From assembly GCA_019722365.1 (NCBI GenBank), contig JADFUC010001696.1:97823-161822 (forward strand): a stretch of 64,000 nucleotides of DNA, read 5' to 3'. The number at the start of each line of letters is the position of its first letter. The stretch's first letter is position 1. This DNA is from Lithospermum erythrorhizon. Taxonomy: Eukaryota > Streptophyta > Magnoliopsida > Boraginales > Boraginaceae. The notes below the pieces were generated by a model that saw only the letters and a program-made list of their open reading frames with translations, was not told where the DNA came from and searched no databases. Below, piece by piece: positions 1 through 10,802 of the stretch. Made by a program: the position numbers and the translations under genes.

Positions 1-66
1 GATGCGCCTGAATTTCTTATGCTTGATAAGTATGGGGGGAAATTTAATTTTGATGTTCAAAATAAT
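1..66 (+). CDS. possible upstream exon of the S1-domain protein gene
   Basis: The window opens in an open frame of 22 codons (beginning DAPEFLMLDKYG) that ends at a possible GT donor at 67 (AATAAT|GTAGTA). The phase is 0, matching the phase of the first confident exon at 598, so joining the two keeps the reading frame. The donor is weak and the exon is short. The frame also runs on to a stop near 108, so this is only a candidate. No start codon or transit peptide is visible, so the true N-terminus lies left of the window. Confidence 0.35.
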
Positions 67-597
67 GTAGTAGTAATATTATCCATGATTTTGGAATCAA
101 TTACTCCTTAGTAGTTGAGGTTGTATTTCATATAATCTATATCTGAATACTATCATATTCCTACCTCGTTTACTATGACATCTGATCCATATTGTAGTGG
201 GTTTCTTTCTCTTCGAAGTCATATTCTTTAATTGAGTTCTTGATGCAACTTTACTTAGATTAGTCGGTAATTCCACCTTAAATTTATAATGTGTTTGGTT
301 CATCCTGTTTTTAGGTTGCACCCTGTTAAGACATCATTAATTTCTAATCACAACTTTCTTTTGTTGCGAAAAAGTTATAGCTTTATGTTAGATTTTATAA
401 ATTTGATATTGGAATGCTTTCGTCTATTCTGCTGAACTATAAACTTTCTTGTCGTTTGTGGAAAACAACTAAACCAATCAACAAATTATGTTCTTAATAG
501 TTGCCTTGTTGCACCAATTAACAAAACCTCCTACAATATCGATGGAATTGTGGAAATTGTCTCGATTTCTCATTTATTCTTTTTTGAATTAGAACAG

Positions 598-3500
598 ATA
601 AAGGGTCGCAAGCTGAATCCTGATATGAGCTATTTGGAAATTGAGAAGGCCTATGGTAAAAAGGTGAGTGATATAGAAGAGGTACCATTCGATGTGAGTG
701 ATAAAAGGTCTTCGAAATCATCAAATGGATTGAATTTCGTTAGGCATGTACCTAAGAAGGGAGTTAAGTTTGAAGTTGATAACAAGTCAAATGGGTTGAA
801 TTTGGTTAGGCCTGTACTCAAGAAGGGAGTTAAGTTTGAAGTTGATAACAAACAAAAAGAACAGGATTTAAAGAGGGAGAATAAACCAGCTATGAAGAGT
901 GGTGATTATGGTAAAGCTAGTGTTCCCAATGTGATATTACGAAAACCAACAGTCTTTGGTGGCGATGATGTTGTGGAGGACAGATTTGCAAGGTTAAGAA
1001 TGCAACCAAACCTTTCTCTAAATATGGGGAGAGGACTCCAGAAAGAACGGTTTACTGATATTACGCTGCTAAAAAGACCTGAGCTAACAATGAAGCCTGA
1101 TCACGTGGAAGATACTAGTCAATTGGGTGATGTCACTACGAGAGTTGCTGATGAAATTGCAGACAATAACATGAAAGAAACTCCTGTTTCTAATGAAATG
1201 AACATTGACCTGGCACTCCTTAGAAAACCCAACTCAAGTTGTGAAGAAGTAGAGCATACTGAGGACCATTCCATTAAAATCACCCGGGATGATAATATCA
1301 CTGACTCTATTGATTCATTAGGTGCTGCAATGAGTGATGGTGAGCCTTTGGCTGAAGTTAATGAAGAGCGTGTTGCGGAGGAAAATGACTCAGCAAAAGG
1401 TAATAAATTTTGTTCTTGGTGGAATTTGAATGTATAGTTTGCAAACAAAAACTTGTTTCTTCTTTAATGAAGCTGATAATAACAATATTTTTTATTATTT
1501 TCTAAGGAGTACAGTCTAGTAACATGCAATACACTCAAGAAAGTTTAAACTCAAATATTTCTTCCGTGAACATTGAATCTAATCCTGGCATCGCTACTGA
1601 GGCTGCATTGCTTGGGAAACCAAAAAGGTGCCTTTTGGTCATTTACATTTTTTTATCATCTGTCATTGCTATACTGATCTAAGTACATTCTCTTACAGAT
1701 TTGACCAACCTGTTCGAGAAACACCATATAGTTCCAGAGAAGAAAAGATTCCCGTTACTGTGGAAAGTCATGTGAATCCTGTAGAACTTGCAAACTTCCT
1801 TGCAACATCTCCTATAGAGGTTAAAATTTTCAGTGGATTCTCATCACTTTTTGGTCTTAGGATTATGGTGAAGTCTGAGTGTTGTCAGCTGTTTAGGAAC
1901 ATGAGGATGGTGACTGGAGCAGGGTTGAAGATCTTGCTAAGACAGGAGGGAGAGAAGAAGTTGAACTAATTAGTTCCAGCACCAGAGGGTTTGTTGTAAG
2001 TGCACCTATTTATTTTTACCTTTTTTTTATTAAGCGATTTTTCTGAAAGTTTTAGTTTAAGATTTGTGCACATCTGTTCTTAGATAATTTGACATGTTCT
2101 ATGTTTTTATTTTTTTTATGCAAAAACTCTGCAGGTATCTTTTGGTTCTTTGGTAGGATTTCTTCCATATCGAAATCTTTCTGCCAAATGGAAGTTTTTG
2201 GCATTTGAGTCATGGATGAGAAGTAAAGGGTTAGACCCTGCTATGTATAGGCAGAATTTAAGTGTAATTGGGAGTATTGAATCGACCAGCAAGAATGTTT
2301 CTCCTGAATCAAGTCAAGATGAACCATTGACTATCAAAGCCGAGGAAGCAATTTCACAAGATATGGAACTTGAAGAACTTCTTAAAATTTACGACCAAGA
2401 AAAGCTCAAATTCCTCTCATCCTTTATTGGGCAGGTTGGATAATTTGAATTAGTTGTTACACCCAAATCCATTTTAATACAAAAAACTAACAATACATTG
2501 GTACTCTATTATTGCAGAAAGTTAAGGTAAATGTGGTTGTGGCTGACAGAAAAACTAGGAAGCTAATATTTTCCATAAGACCAAAAGAAAAGGAAGAAGT
2601 AGTTAACAAGAAGAGAAGTGTAATGGCTAGAATATCCTTCTATGTTCCTATTATACTATTTATCGCGAGCATTTCCTTTCTCATGAGATACATATTCCGC
2701 TTCTGATGTCTTCTTGTTTTTCCTTCAGGCTAGACTTAGTGTTGGGGATGTGGTGAAGTGTCAGATAAAAAAGATAACTTATTTTGGAATATTTGTTGAG
2801 GTAAATTTCCAGTTTATTATGTGCCATTCTCCGTTACCCGGTGTTGGGCTTTCATGGCCCAGTGGCTTTTATTATATAATATGGCTCTGATCTGCTTGAC
2901 TCAAAGTTGAATAGCAATAACGTAAATTGTAAAAATGGTAATATAGATATACGAATAAATATATATTAGAAAAATGGTATTACATTTCTATCTACTATCC
3001 TATTTGATGATGATATATAATAATGATACTTATTCGTTATTTATAATTGGGTATGATATACACCGTGCAATAAATGTCGTTCACTTATTTTTTCTCGTTA
3101 GCGTTCTCGATAATTGTCATTCTTATTTTTCACCATTTGCCATTGCGTTACCGCGGTCTCCACCTCGTTCGCAATTTGAAAGAGGAGGTGGTACAGACGA
3201 ATACAGTATGGTATAACGTTTGTAATTTTAAACAATGTTGAAACTTGGTTCTGACCTGACCTTGGTTATCGTAATACTGAGGATTACCGTTGTGTCTTGG
3301 CGGCTTTAACAAAAAGAAAATATTGCCTTAACCTATAGCATCGGCGCACAAAATGGTATCTCGCGTATATGCTTAGTTTAGAGCATGATGAACACGATTT
3401 TTAGCCAAATGAATACATGTTCACGACTATTCATCTGGTTACTCGTTCTTCACATTAAATGCGTCTAAAGACCACCGGCCGTATCGCTTCGCCCGCTCCC

Positions 3501-6500
3501 CTTACACTTGGGCTGCCGTATACTCGGCCTCCGTGGTAGATAGTGCGGCCTTAGATTGTAACGTCGATAAGCCAACTAAGCCCAGGCACATTAGCATTTT
3601 AGCAACTGGTAGTAGATGGAAGTCGTTTATGCAAATCACCCGGCATAATGCGAATCAGCGAACCCAGCTTATTTGACATGTATCTCGCTTTGAAACCACA
3701 AAGCACATTGTCGGTGGTACTTTCAAATGCACTTAAAAATCCATTTCTGCAGCTTTGATATTGCACTTACGGATTTTCCATGATCTAGCAACCTTTAACG
3801 ACTTGTGAAATGTGCGGGCCGATGCTCTGTATGTAGCGTCACGTATTTGTCAACCAACGCTAGCATAAAGTACTGCGTTCCGGCTATGCACTAACTTGAT
3901 GTGGGGAATTGTTTTACTAGAGAGTTTAGATGTAGACGATGAGTAAATTGACTTACTTTCATCGAAGCCTCTCAATAACCCGCTTTCAGTATAGCCTTTT
4001 TTGACTCAGTACAAGTTTTGATTTTGATATATCTCTTGTAATCTCGTACCCAGTATTTTTCCTTACTTGGCCTTGAATCTTTTGTCTCGGCTTCTCTAGA
4101 GATTGAGCCTTTAATTTATCTATCTCCGCTTTTCGAAGCAATAAGCGTATCGTTCGCATCTGATAGAAGATAAACATATTCCTCACTTTGAAGCTTACGA
4201 ATGTATACCGCGACAATCGCCAAAGCCTTGCAGAGAACTTCTTGTTTACAACATAAATGAGTCAGTCGTTTGTACCGTTGTGGGAGATTCTTTGATCCGT
4301 AAAGTGATTTTCTCAAGCGACAAACATGACTCTCTTTCCTTCGACCTTGTATCCGTCCGAGGTGATGCGTATAGATTTCCTCGTCAAAATCACTATGTAA
4401 GAAACATGTTGTAGTTGTTATTTCAGTCACCGTGACGACGGGCTTAATAATACTTGAATAGAAGTATGTTTGACATTTTGGAAAATATCTCGTTGTAATC
4501 AACGCCTTTTTTATTGCAAACCGCCGGCAGCTGGCACTTATACATATATTATTGGACTTGGTAGGATCCTTTTTCTTTTTATGCTAAACTTCTGACGATA
4601 CTTGATCTTTTACAGTGCATGAGACCATAAAGTATACGGTTTTGGCATGGGTGATTAAATGCAATTTCCGCCAGGCCATAGTAACTTGACTCTACATCGC
4701 CTTATGTTTGATAGCTTGTTTAAAGTCACCGGAAATTATGCATCTACCAGTGCATCTTCCTCGAGTTTACACTTTATATAATGCACCGAGGGCTTATCGG
4801 ACCCAAACTTGAATTGACATGAATTCCTCTTTGACTGAGTGGTTGTCGAAGATTCCTCTGTTGTTGTAATATGTAATGCGTTTTTACTGTTGAATCTCCT
4901 GTGATCGATTTCATCGTCTTAAATGCTTGAGTAACTTGTCATGATTCTCCTGAACATAACAGAATCTACAGTTGGACTCTTGGTTTATTTCCGCGGCTTG
5001 AGTATTTGTAGTCGTCATTAACATCACATTCATTTAGCTGTAACTTTTGATAAATGCATAATAGATCTTTCGTCGAAGTCAGCATCCTCTTGATTATAAA
5101 TTTAGAGTCTTGGTATACACCCAAAGCGATATCCGCTTAACTCTTTTGGGTATCCCAAAGGAATATTGCTTTCTTGGCTTTCTTTCATCAGCTTGTTGTC
5201 CTTGGCGTGATAATAAGCTATGCGTCGAAGACTTCCCAGAAATGCCATGTCTGCATGTTAAATGAAATGTGAGGATCGATTTACTATGTATGGCGTGTTA
5301 ACCGACTCCGCCCGCATTCTTTACACAATCGAGTAAACGCGTACGCTTCTTTTTTCAAGTAGTGTTGGTTTAGTCTTCTGCGACTTCAGATTCATTTGGC
5401 AGGTGTGTCTCTGGCTGTCAGTGTCTTCTGATATAGCAGTCGCAGAACTCTTTGAAAGCTCCTCGGTGTACTCCGTGCCATTCTCCGGACCTACTTTCTT
5501 TAAGCTACTACACTATTTTGTTTCAACCATTGTTACTCCTGCAGCGAAGATGTGAATACACCGTTCTTATGCTTGAGGAAGTAAATCCAAGCATATCTTG
5601 AATAATCATCAACAAATGTAACAAAGTACCAGGAACCACCCTTGGAAGTAACTTTAGCCGGACCCCAGGCATCGGTATGCTTTTAGTCTATGACCCACTT
5701 GCTTTTGTGTTTCAGCATGAGAACAACTTTTGTCTTTTACCGTACATGCATTCACAAAATTCATACATGGCTTAGCCGTGTTCTTGTGAAGCATCCCCTA
5801 GCGATGATAAGATACTTTTTCGACATGCGTGGCCTTGTCTTGGCGCTTGTCCGGCTGTGATGATGGGCCTTTTACGACATGCTGACACATGTGCGTATCA
5901 GCAATGCGTTCCGTTTGATCGTTATGTCCAAGCGACTCAGCGCTAAATCACCTGTAACGTTGTCGAGGTTCCGTGTGAACTCCTTTCATCATTTACCCAA
6001 AAAACATGAAACAACCTTTAAACTTCGTCTTGAGACTATTTTTGCGGCCATTTTCTCTGACAACCTACAAAATAAGGTTTTTATCTTAATCTGGGGCGTG
6101 TCTCGCGTCATTCAGAGGATTATTATTGTTCGTCATGCATCTTAATAGGATAGTACTGACGGTCTTGCAAGCATGATCATTTCCATCAACGATGCGTATC
6201 GAGCTTTGGTAAGTTGTAAGCCAGTTCCTATTTGAATGGCATGTGATGAGATGCTCACAGATGGCATCCCAACAGATATTTCATTGCATTGTTCTGAAAC
6301 GGAGTAACAATAATCCTCTTCGTTGTTTGAGACATAACTCGCCTCATGTCTCTCCTTTTGTTTTCCTTTGAAGTTGTCGTTGTTCTTTTTGAATGTAACT
6401 CCCTTATTTGGGCAATTTGATTTAAAATGTCGAGCTACTTGTTGAAACATGACCTATCCATGAGGAGTCTAGATTTGGATCTAAACTTTCCTCACTTTTG

Positions 6501-9500
6501 CCTTTTTGTTCTTTCATTTGTCTACCTCTGATACAAGCAAACCTTGAGTATGTTCTCTTCCTTTTACTAGACAACATTCCACTTGTACTGACCTACCTTT
6601 CGGAGGTCATCAGCTAGTGATGTTCTAGATTTAGTCACGTAGTTAGAGTATCACCTACAAGCATCGATAATACGAACTAGATTTTCCTTCTTGACAATTA
6701 AGCGATAGCATGAGTGCTTGGTCTTTCTAAATCTACCTTGACATCTATGCCGCTTAAGTTTGATATAATCCTATCGGAAACTTATTGATATAATCATAGA
6801 TTGATGTGCACTTCTTCCATCTTTATGCGTATATTTGGACTTTAAGTAGATCCGATTTGTGAGTCTTCGTCATGAAGTTGGTCTACCTTTTCGTATGCCG
6901 GTAACCGTTGTAGTTAACCAAGAATGCCTTTCGTCCCTCTGAGCATAAGATTATATACCTTTCGTGCTTAGTCTAACTCTTTGATTACAAGTCATTCATA
7001 TTCTGGGTTTTGTTCTTTCCTTTGCTAACGCCTTGTACGCTTTTGTGAAATAAGCGGATTTTCATCTGCATCCTCTGACCAAGGAAAATAAATTTTCCAT
7101 TAAATTTTTTCTATTTCATATTTTCCGACTTTGACCGTCAGTAGTAGTAGCCGTATGTTAATAATAAAAGATAAATGAGTTTACTACTCTATATATATTT
7201 TAAGTTGGCTCTGATACCAATTGTTGGAGCTCACAGTGAAATTTGGCTTTTACTATATAATATGAAATACAACCTTTTGACTCGAGTTGAATAACAATAA
7301 CGTAGGCTAAACAAAAACGGTATGAAGAAATATAGATGTCTGAATAAATATATTAGAAAAATCGTATTACATTTCTATCTCTATCTATTTGATGATGATA
7401 TATAATAATGATAACATATGCGCTATTTATAATTGGGTATTAACAATATACACCATTTGCAATAAATATCATTCCTTATTTTTCTCATTCACCATTCTCA
7501 ACAATTGTCATTCCTTATTTTTCTCATTCCATTCTCACACAGAGTTTCTCCATTAGGCTTCTTCTTTTCATGATGTTTGACATTGTGATATCAGCCCCTT
7601 ATTATAAGTGGAAAATCACATTTTTATCTCCATATAATAGGTTGAAGGTGTACCTGCTTTGATTCACCAATCTGAAGTTTCATGGGATGCCACTTTAGAC
7701 CCTTCATCTTACTTCAAAATAGGCCAGGTACCTAATGAGAAGTTCAAGTTCTATTTTTTTGTAGAAAATATCATGTACTAGCCATCACATGCTATTTAGC
7801 AGAAACTGAGTGTGCATATGAGTCTTCAGCTCTTCCACATAATGAGAACGTGTTTATTGATTTGTAGGTCGTAGAGGCCAAAGTTCACCAATTAGACTTC
7901 TCTGTTGAACGCATCTTTTTGTCACTAAAGGAGATAATGGTAATATAAATATGAAATCCCTTACAAAGAAGATCTTCAAGTGTTTGATTCTGAGATATAC
8001 TACCTGCATTTTTTTCTCTGTCAGCCAGATCCTCTCATGGAGGCCTTAGAAGCTGTGGTCGGCGACCATGATTATATGGATGGAAGACTTGAAGCAGCTC
8101 AATCTGATGAAGAGGTTCGTCCTCTTGTTCAAACGATTTAGGGCCAGAGGTTTCTTGTATTATTGATTTCAGTGCTGGCAATGATGGCTCCTATTATGTG
8201 GCTCTATTTAAAGGATTTCTTTAAAATGTTTCTTTCCAGATGATCCTCCTACTTTTCCAAGTTGTGCCATGAAAGTTGAACTTGGCAATATCTTTATTAT
8301 AAGGCATTTCCTTTTTGATCTGATAGCATGCATATGAATTTTTGACATTGACATATTTTGGAAATGTCTGACAGTGGGCCGAGGTTGAATCTCTTATTCT
8401 AGAATTGCAGCAATTTGAAGGAATTCAATCTGTTTTAAAAGGACGATATTTCCTGAGCCCTGGTTTAGCTCCAACATTTCAGGTATCACTTTCAGGCTTA
8501 GTTTGCTAAAACAGATGCTAACTAAGATTGTCAAGCTTTCACACTCTACAAATTATATGCAAACATATATCAGAAAGGACACATTTTTAATTTGCCCAAA
8601 TCCCAAACAGAGATAATTTGGCATGCACTGGTTAAATAAATTCACACTGATTAGTTATCATCTATAGAATTAAAGCCTGTTAAACCATCTTGAATGGTAG
8701 TTTGAATATTATATAGAAATCTTGGAATGGAACCTAATAATGCCGGTTAATTTTATTAATGTGAATATGTATATTTTCTCCCGTCTTTGAGAAATAGTTT
8801 CCTACTTTAGTGGGGGTTATAAGGAAGCAACTTGACATTGTCGGTGAGAGGAGGGTGAAGGGTAACATTTAATGCTGGAAGAAACCTAGTGAAGCGGGTA
8901 TTTTGATACCAGTACTGTCTCACTACGGTAACAAGTCAAGTATCGGCTCTACTCACTAACAAACGGGTTTGAAACAAGTGAGTCAACAATCCAGGGATCC
9001 TGGACTGGGTACCAAGCAGGTAAGAGGTTTCTTGGCTCAGTCCCAGCACTAGTTATACTAACACAGTGCCCCCTGTGACTTGTTCGTTGCACATTCTTCA
9101 CACAGTTTGCTAGCAATATTTAATTGGAAAAAATGAGAGATTTCTTTTGATATACTTCCAATATTTTGCCACCATTGTCTAGACAATATATATTATGATA
9201 AAACTTGTTATTTCATGACAAAGATAGTGATTATCTATTAAATCTTACTATTTTATAGGTTTACATGGCAGCCATGTTCGAGGACCAGTACAAATTACTA
9301 GCTCGATCAGGAAACAGAATACAAGAGGTAAATATTTTAAACAGTTGAGTTCGTTTGCCAAGTTATATCATGATACTTCAATTTTTTTAGTTAAGATATG
9401 CCTGATCATGTTGGACTTCCAAGGGTTGCAGTTTGTTCGTATCATAAGCAGCTTCACGAGAGAACTACTGAATCATCATGTTTGGGAAATCATAGTTCTA

Positions 9501-9624
9501 GCTAAATCGATCGGAAACATGTAACTTATGTGATTAGCCCTTTCTGCAGGTTATTGTTCAGACATCCTTGGGTAAAGAAGAGATAAAGTCTGCAATCCTA
9601 ACCTGCACCAACAGAATGGTATAG
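598..9624 (+). CDS. chloroplast-type S1 RNA-binding domain protein, 3' 13 exons
   Basis: Exons read from GT-AG borders and frame continuity: 598-1399, 1507-1627, 1699-1819, 1897-1995, 2135-2434, 2518-2619, 2729-2800, 7641-7727, 7868-7939, 8025-8114, 8375-8482, 9259-9327, 9550-9624. They total 2118 nt, giving 705 codons plus TAG with no internal stop. The N-terminal third is charged and low-complexity, with repeated L-L-(R/K)-K-P-like motifs. Then come a first S1-like segment (VSFGSLVGFLPYRNL, exon 5) and a canonical S1 OB-fold across exons 7-9 (LSVGDVVKC...YFGIFVE...ALIHQSEVSW...FLSLKEI), followed by a helical C-terminus. The architecture resembles plant plastid S1 proteins such as the Arabidopsis SDP (At1g12800-type) family, linked to plastid rRNA processing; this assignment is from memory of the family, not a search. 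The 77-nt intron 1820-1896 is short but needed for frame. The 2801-7640 intron carries a copia insertion. The first ATG lies outside the window. Confidence 0.88.
721..852 (+). repeat. in-frame tandem duplication inside the S1 gene
   Basis: Two adjacent 66-bp units, 721-786 and 787-852, differ at about six positions. Each encodes 22 residues of the form SNGLN(F/L)VR(H/P)V(P/L)KKG followed by VKFEVDNK. The duplication is a multiple of three and adds a second basic KKGVKF stretch to the disordered region ahead of the S1 domains. Confidence 0.93.
2842..3155 (-). repeat. left LTR (3' LTR) of the intronic copia element
   Basis: It matches the 7222-7539 block over the segments around TTATATAATATG, AATAGCAATAACGTA, TTACATTTCTATCT and GATGATGATATATAAT. 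It is diverged by substitutions and indels. The right border is approximate, because the sequence beyond about 3150 no longer aligns. Confidence 0.75.
3500..3580 (-). pseudogene. copia RNase H remnant
   Basis: The minus strand encodes a short segment reading QSKAALSTTEAEYTAAQ, the hallmark ALSTTEAEY motif of copia RNase H. It is followed immediately by a stop. It lies 0.35 kb inside the left LTR, the correct place for the 3' end of pol. Confidence 0.85.
4116..4502 (-). pseudogene. copia reverse transcriptase (RVT_2) remnant
   Basis: A 128-codon minus-strand frame contains FLHSDFDEEIY, then HVCRLRKSLYGSKNLPQRY. These are degraded forms of the copia RT blocks FLHGDLxEEIY and VCKLxKSLYGLKQxPRxWY. 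Downstream the frame drifts into other frames, and an intact YVDD catalytic box was not found in it. This is a dead polymerase fragment. Confidence 0.85.
5540..5720 (-). pseudogene. copia integrase core remnant
   Basis: Read on the minus strand, this stretch gives the signature around FVDDYSRYAWIYFL followed by a KHKNG-like segment, the part of the DDE integrase domain just after its first catalytic region. The reading frame is interrupted on both sides. It lies between the Gag remnant and the RT remnant, as expected for copia order. Confidence 0.65.
6142..6450 (-). pseudogene. copia Gag remnant with zinc knuckle
   Basis: A 102-codon minus-strand frame begins near a degraded CCHC knuckle (ARHFKSNCPNKG, from a GHxKxxCP-type motif). 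A lysine-rich linker follows (KKNNDNFKGKQKERHE), then an acidic stretch typical of the Gag-protease junction in copia elements. The first cysteines of the knuckle are in another frame, so the gene is broken. Confidence 0.7.
7205..7220 (-). other. copia primer-binding site (initiator tRNA-Met type)
   Basis: The minus strand reads TTGGTATCAGAGCCAA, the complement of the 3' end of plant initiator tRNA-Met that primes minus-strand DNA synthesis in copia elements. It sits two bases inside the right LTR, which fixes the orientation of the element. Confidence 0.9.
7222..7539 (-). repeat. right LTR (5' LTR) of the intronic copia element
   Basis: It begins TGTTGGAGCTC next to the primer-binding site and ends near ATTCTCACA. 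It contains a short internal duplication of the CAATTGTCATTCCTTATTTTT motif class at about 7468-7530. The copy is diverged from the left LTR, so the insertion is not recent. Confidence 0.78.
8790..9070. other. GC-richer island within an intron of the S1 gene
   Basis: The 8483-9258 intron is long and contains a stretch less AT-rich than its flanks, with short palindromic motifs around GGGATCCTGGACTGGGTACC. It has no open reading frame and no recognisable tRNA-type promoter. It could be an old SINE or MITE fragment, but I cannot name it. Confidence 0.3.
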
Positions 9625-10390
9625 CCCAGATTGGCTCTCCAGCTATGTGTATCTTCTCCCGAGCACTAGGCCACATTTCTTGAAGATGGTAGCCTTCTGT
9701 GATTTTAGAAATCCTACTACTAATCAAGAATACAGAAAAGTTTTTCCATCAAAGGTATCATAACTTTGCCCACAGGAGCATGACACAAGGAAAACAGGAA
9801 TGTAATTATGAGTCACTTGATTATCTACCATCCTTTTTAAGTTGTAAGTGATGACCCCGTATACAAGTGCCAGCAATGTGCTGAAGTAAACTGCTTGGAC
9901 ACCAACATTTCCTTAAATAATACTCTAAATAAATATATTTCTGTATTCTTTTAGTAAATGAAGACTAATGAGCTTGCATATTTTGCTATATTAGTAAGTA
10001 AAGGAGACGTGCGATGTACGACATGCAATCAATTTCTCAAATATTTGATATATTTTTTATGTTTAATTCTAAATCATTCTAAAATTGTGTAAAAACTTAC
10101 ACTCCTTTGATTTTTTTAATTAATATTTTTATTTTTTGAAGTAATACTTTGATCATAAATAAGCTTTTTTAAATATAAGATGAAAATTATAATAAATATG
10201 ATGATTAAGCTCCATTTTTTTAAACTCATTAGTGTCAATTTTATATACATTGGTTACCTTTGTGGATATTTGTTTTGTTTTTAGTACATTTTATTTCAAG
10301 TATAATTTTATTAGTAATATTATTTAAATTATTAATATATTATTATTAATACACATTGACCAAAAAATAATAAGTTTTTATAAATTTAAA
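9625..10390. other. 3' flank of the S1 gene, no gene seen
   Basis: AT-rich DNA follows the stop codon and would hold the 3' UTR and polyadenylation signals. Several AATAAT/AAATAAA-like hexamers occur near 9915-9945. I see no coding potential, RNA gene or clear repeat here. Confidence 0.5.
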
Positions 10391-10391
10391 T

Positions 10392-10440
10392 ACTACTCCC
10401 TCCATTTCAAATTAACATGGAGGTTTTTGTGTTAAGGGTT
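10392..10440 (+). mobile_element. terminal fragment of a Stowaway-like MITE
   Basis: The sequence TACTACTCCCTCCATTTCAA is the typical outer end (TA plus CTCCCTCC) of plant Stowaway Tc1/mariner MITEs. No matching inverted end was found in the next few hundred bases, so this is a one-ended remnant. Confidence 0.5.
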
Positions 10441-10658
10441 GCTACTTTTTAAGTGAACTTCTATTTACCCCTATAACTTTAAAATTAATCACCAAACTTA
10501 ATTTCGACTTTGTTTAAATACATTGTGAGGCCCATATTTTAGTAGATTAGTTGCGACCATATTTTCACCACATTTTGACGAGGATCATATTTTTGACCCA
10601 TTTCGACCATCAATGTATTTTTTGGCCCGTTTCGACCAGGGACCGTATTTTAGGTCGA

Positions 10659-10715
10659 TTCGACCCCGACCATATTTTCGGCCGTTCAATGCGCGAGAAA
10701 TATGGTCGGGTCGAA
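10659..10715. repeat. hairpin of inverted CGACCATATTT motifs
   Basis: The left arm (10659-10679, TTCGACCCCGACCATATTTTC) pairs with the right arm (10694-10715, GAGAAATATGGTCGGGTCGAA) apart from one or two bulges, with a loop of about 14 nt. It lies in a ~250-bp cluster (10550-10790) of repeated CGACCATATTTT-like motifs in both orientations, which resembles the subterminal motif clusters of class II transposons. Confidence 0.75.
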
Positions 10716-10802
10716 ATGGGCTTAATATAATTCAAAATTAAGCTTATGACCGAGAAAATATGGTCGGAGGTCGAAGCAGGAAGGTATGGACCGGGTGAAG
10801 CG

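Larger units (their letters stand above)
2842..7539 (-). mobile_element. Ty1/copia LTR retrotransposon, antisense, in an intron of the S1 gene
   Basis: Two LTR-like blocks (about 2842-3155 and 7222-7539) share long stretches, both starting TGTTGG on the + strand. Next to the right LTR is the reverse complement of the classical copia primer-binding site TTGGTATCAGAGCC, so the element reads on the minus strand. Remnants appear in copia order going leftwards: Gag zinc knuckle (about 6400), integrase core (about 5560-5700), reverse transcriptase (about 4250-4420) and RNase H (about 3515-3570). All frames are broken by stops and indels and no full polyprotein survives. It lies between the exons ending at 2800 and starting at 7641 and leaves both splice sites intact. 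I could not define a target-site duplication. The 5' (right) LTR promoter would fire antisense to the host gene. Confidence 0.9.

Noticed and set aside
651..1448. Minus-strand frames opposite the S1 gene exon
   Set aside because: They are shadows of the spliced + strand exon, which has domain and splice-site support.
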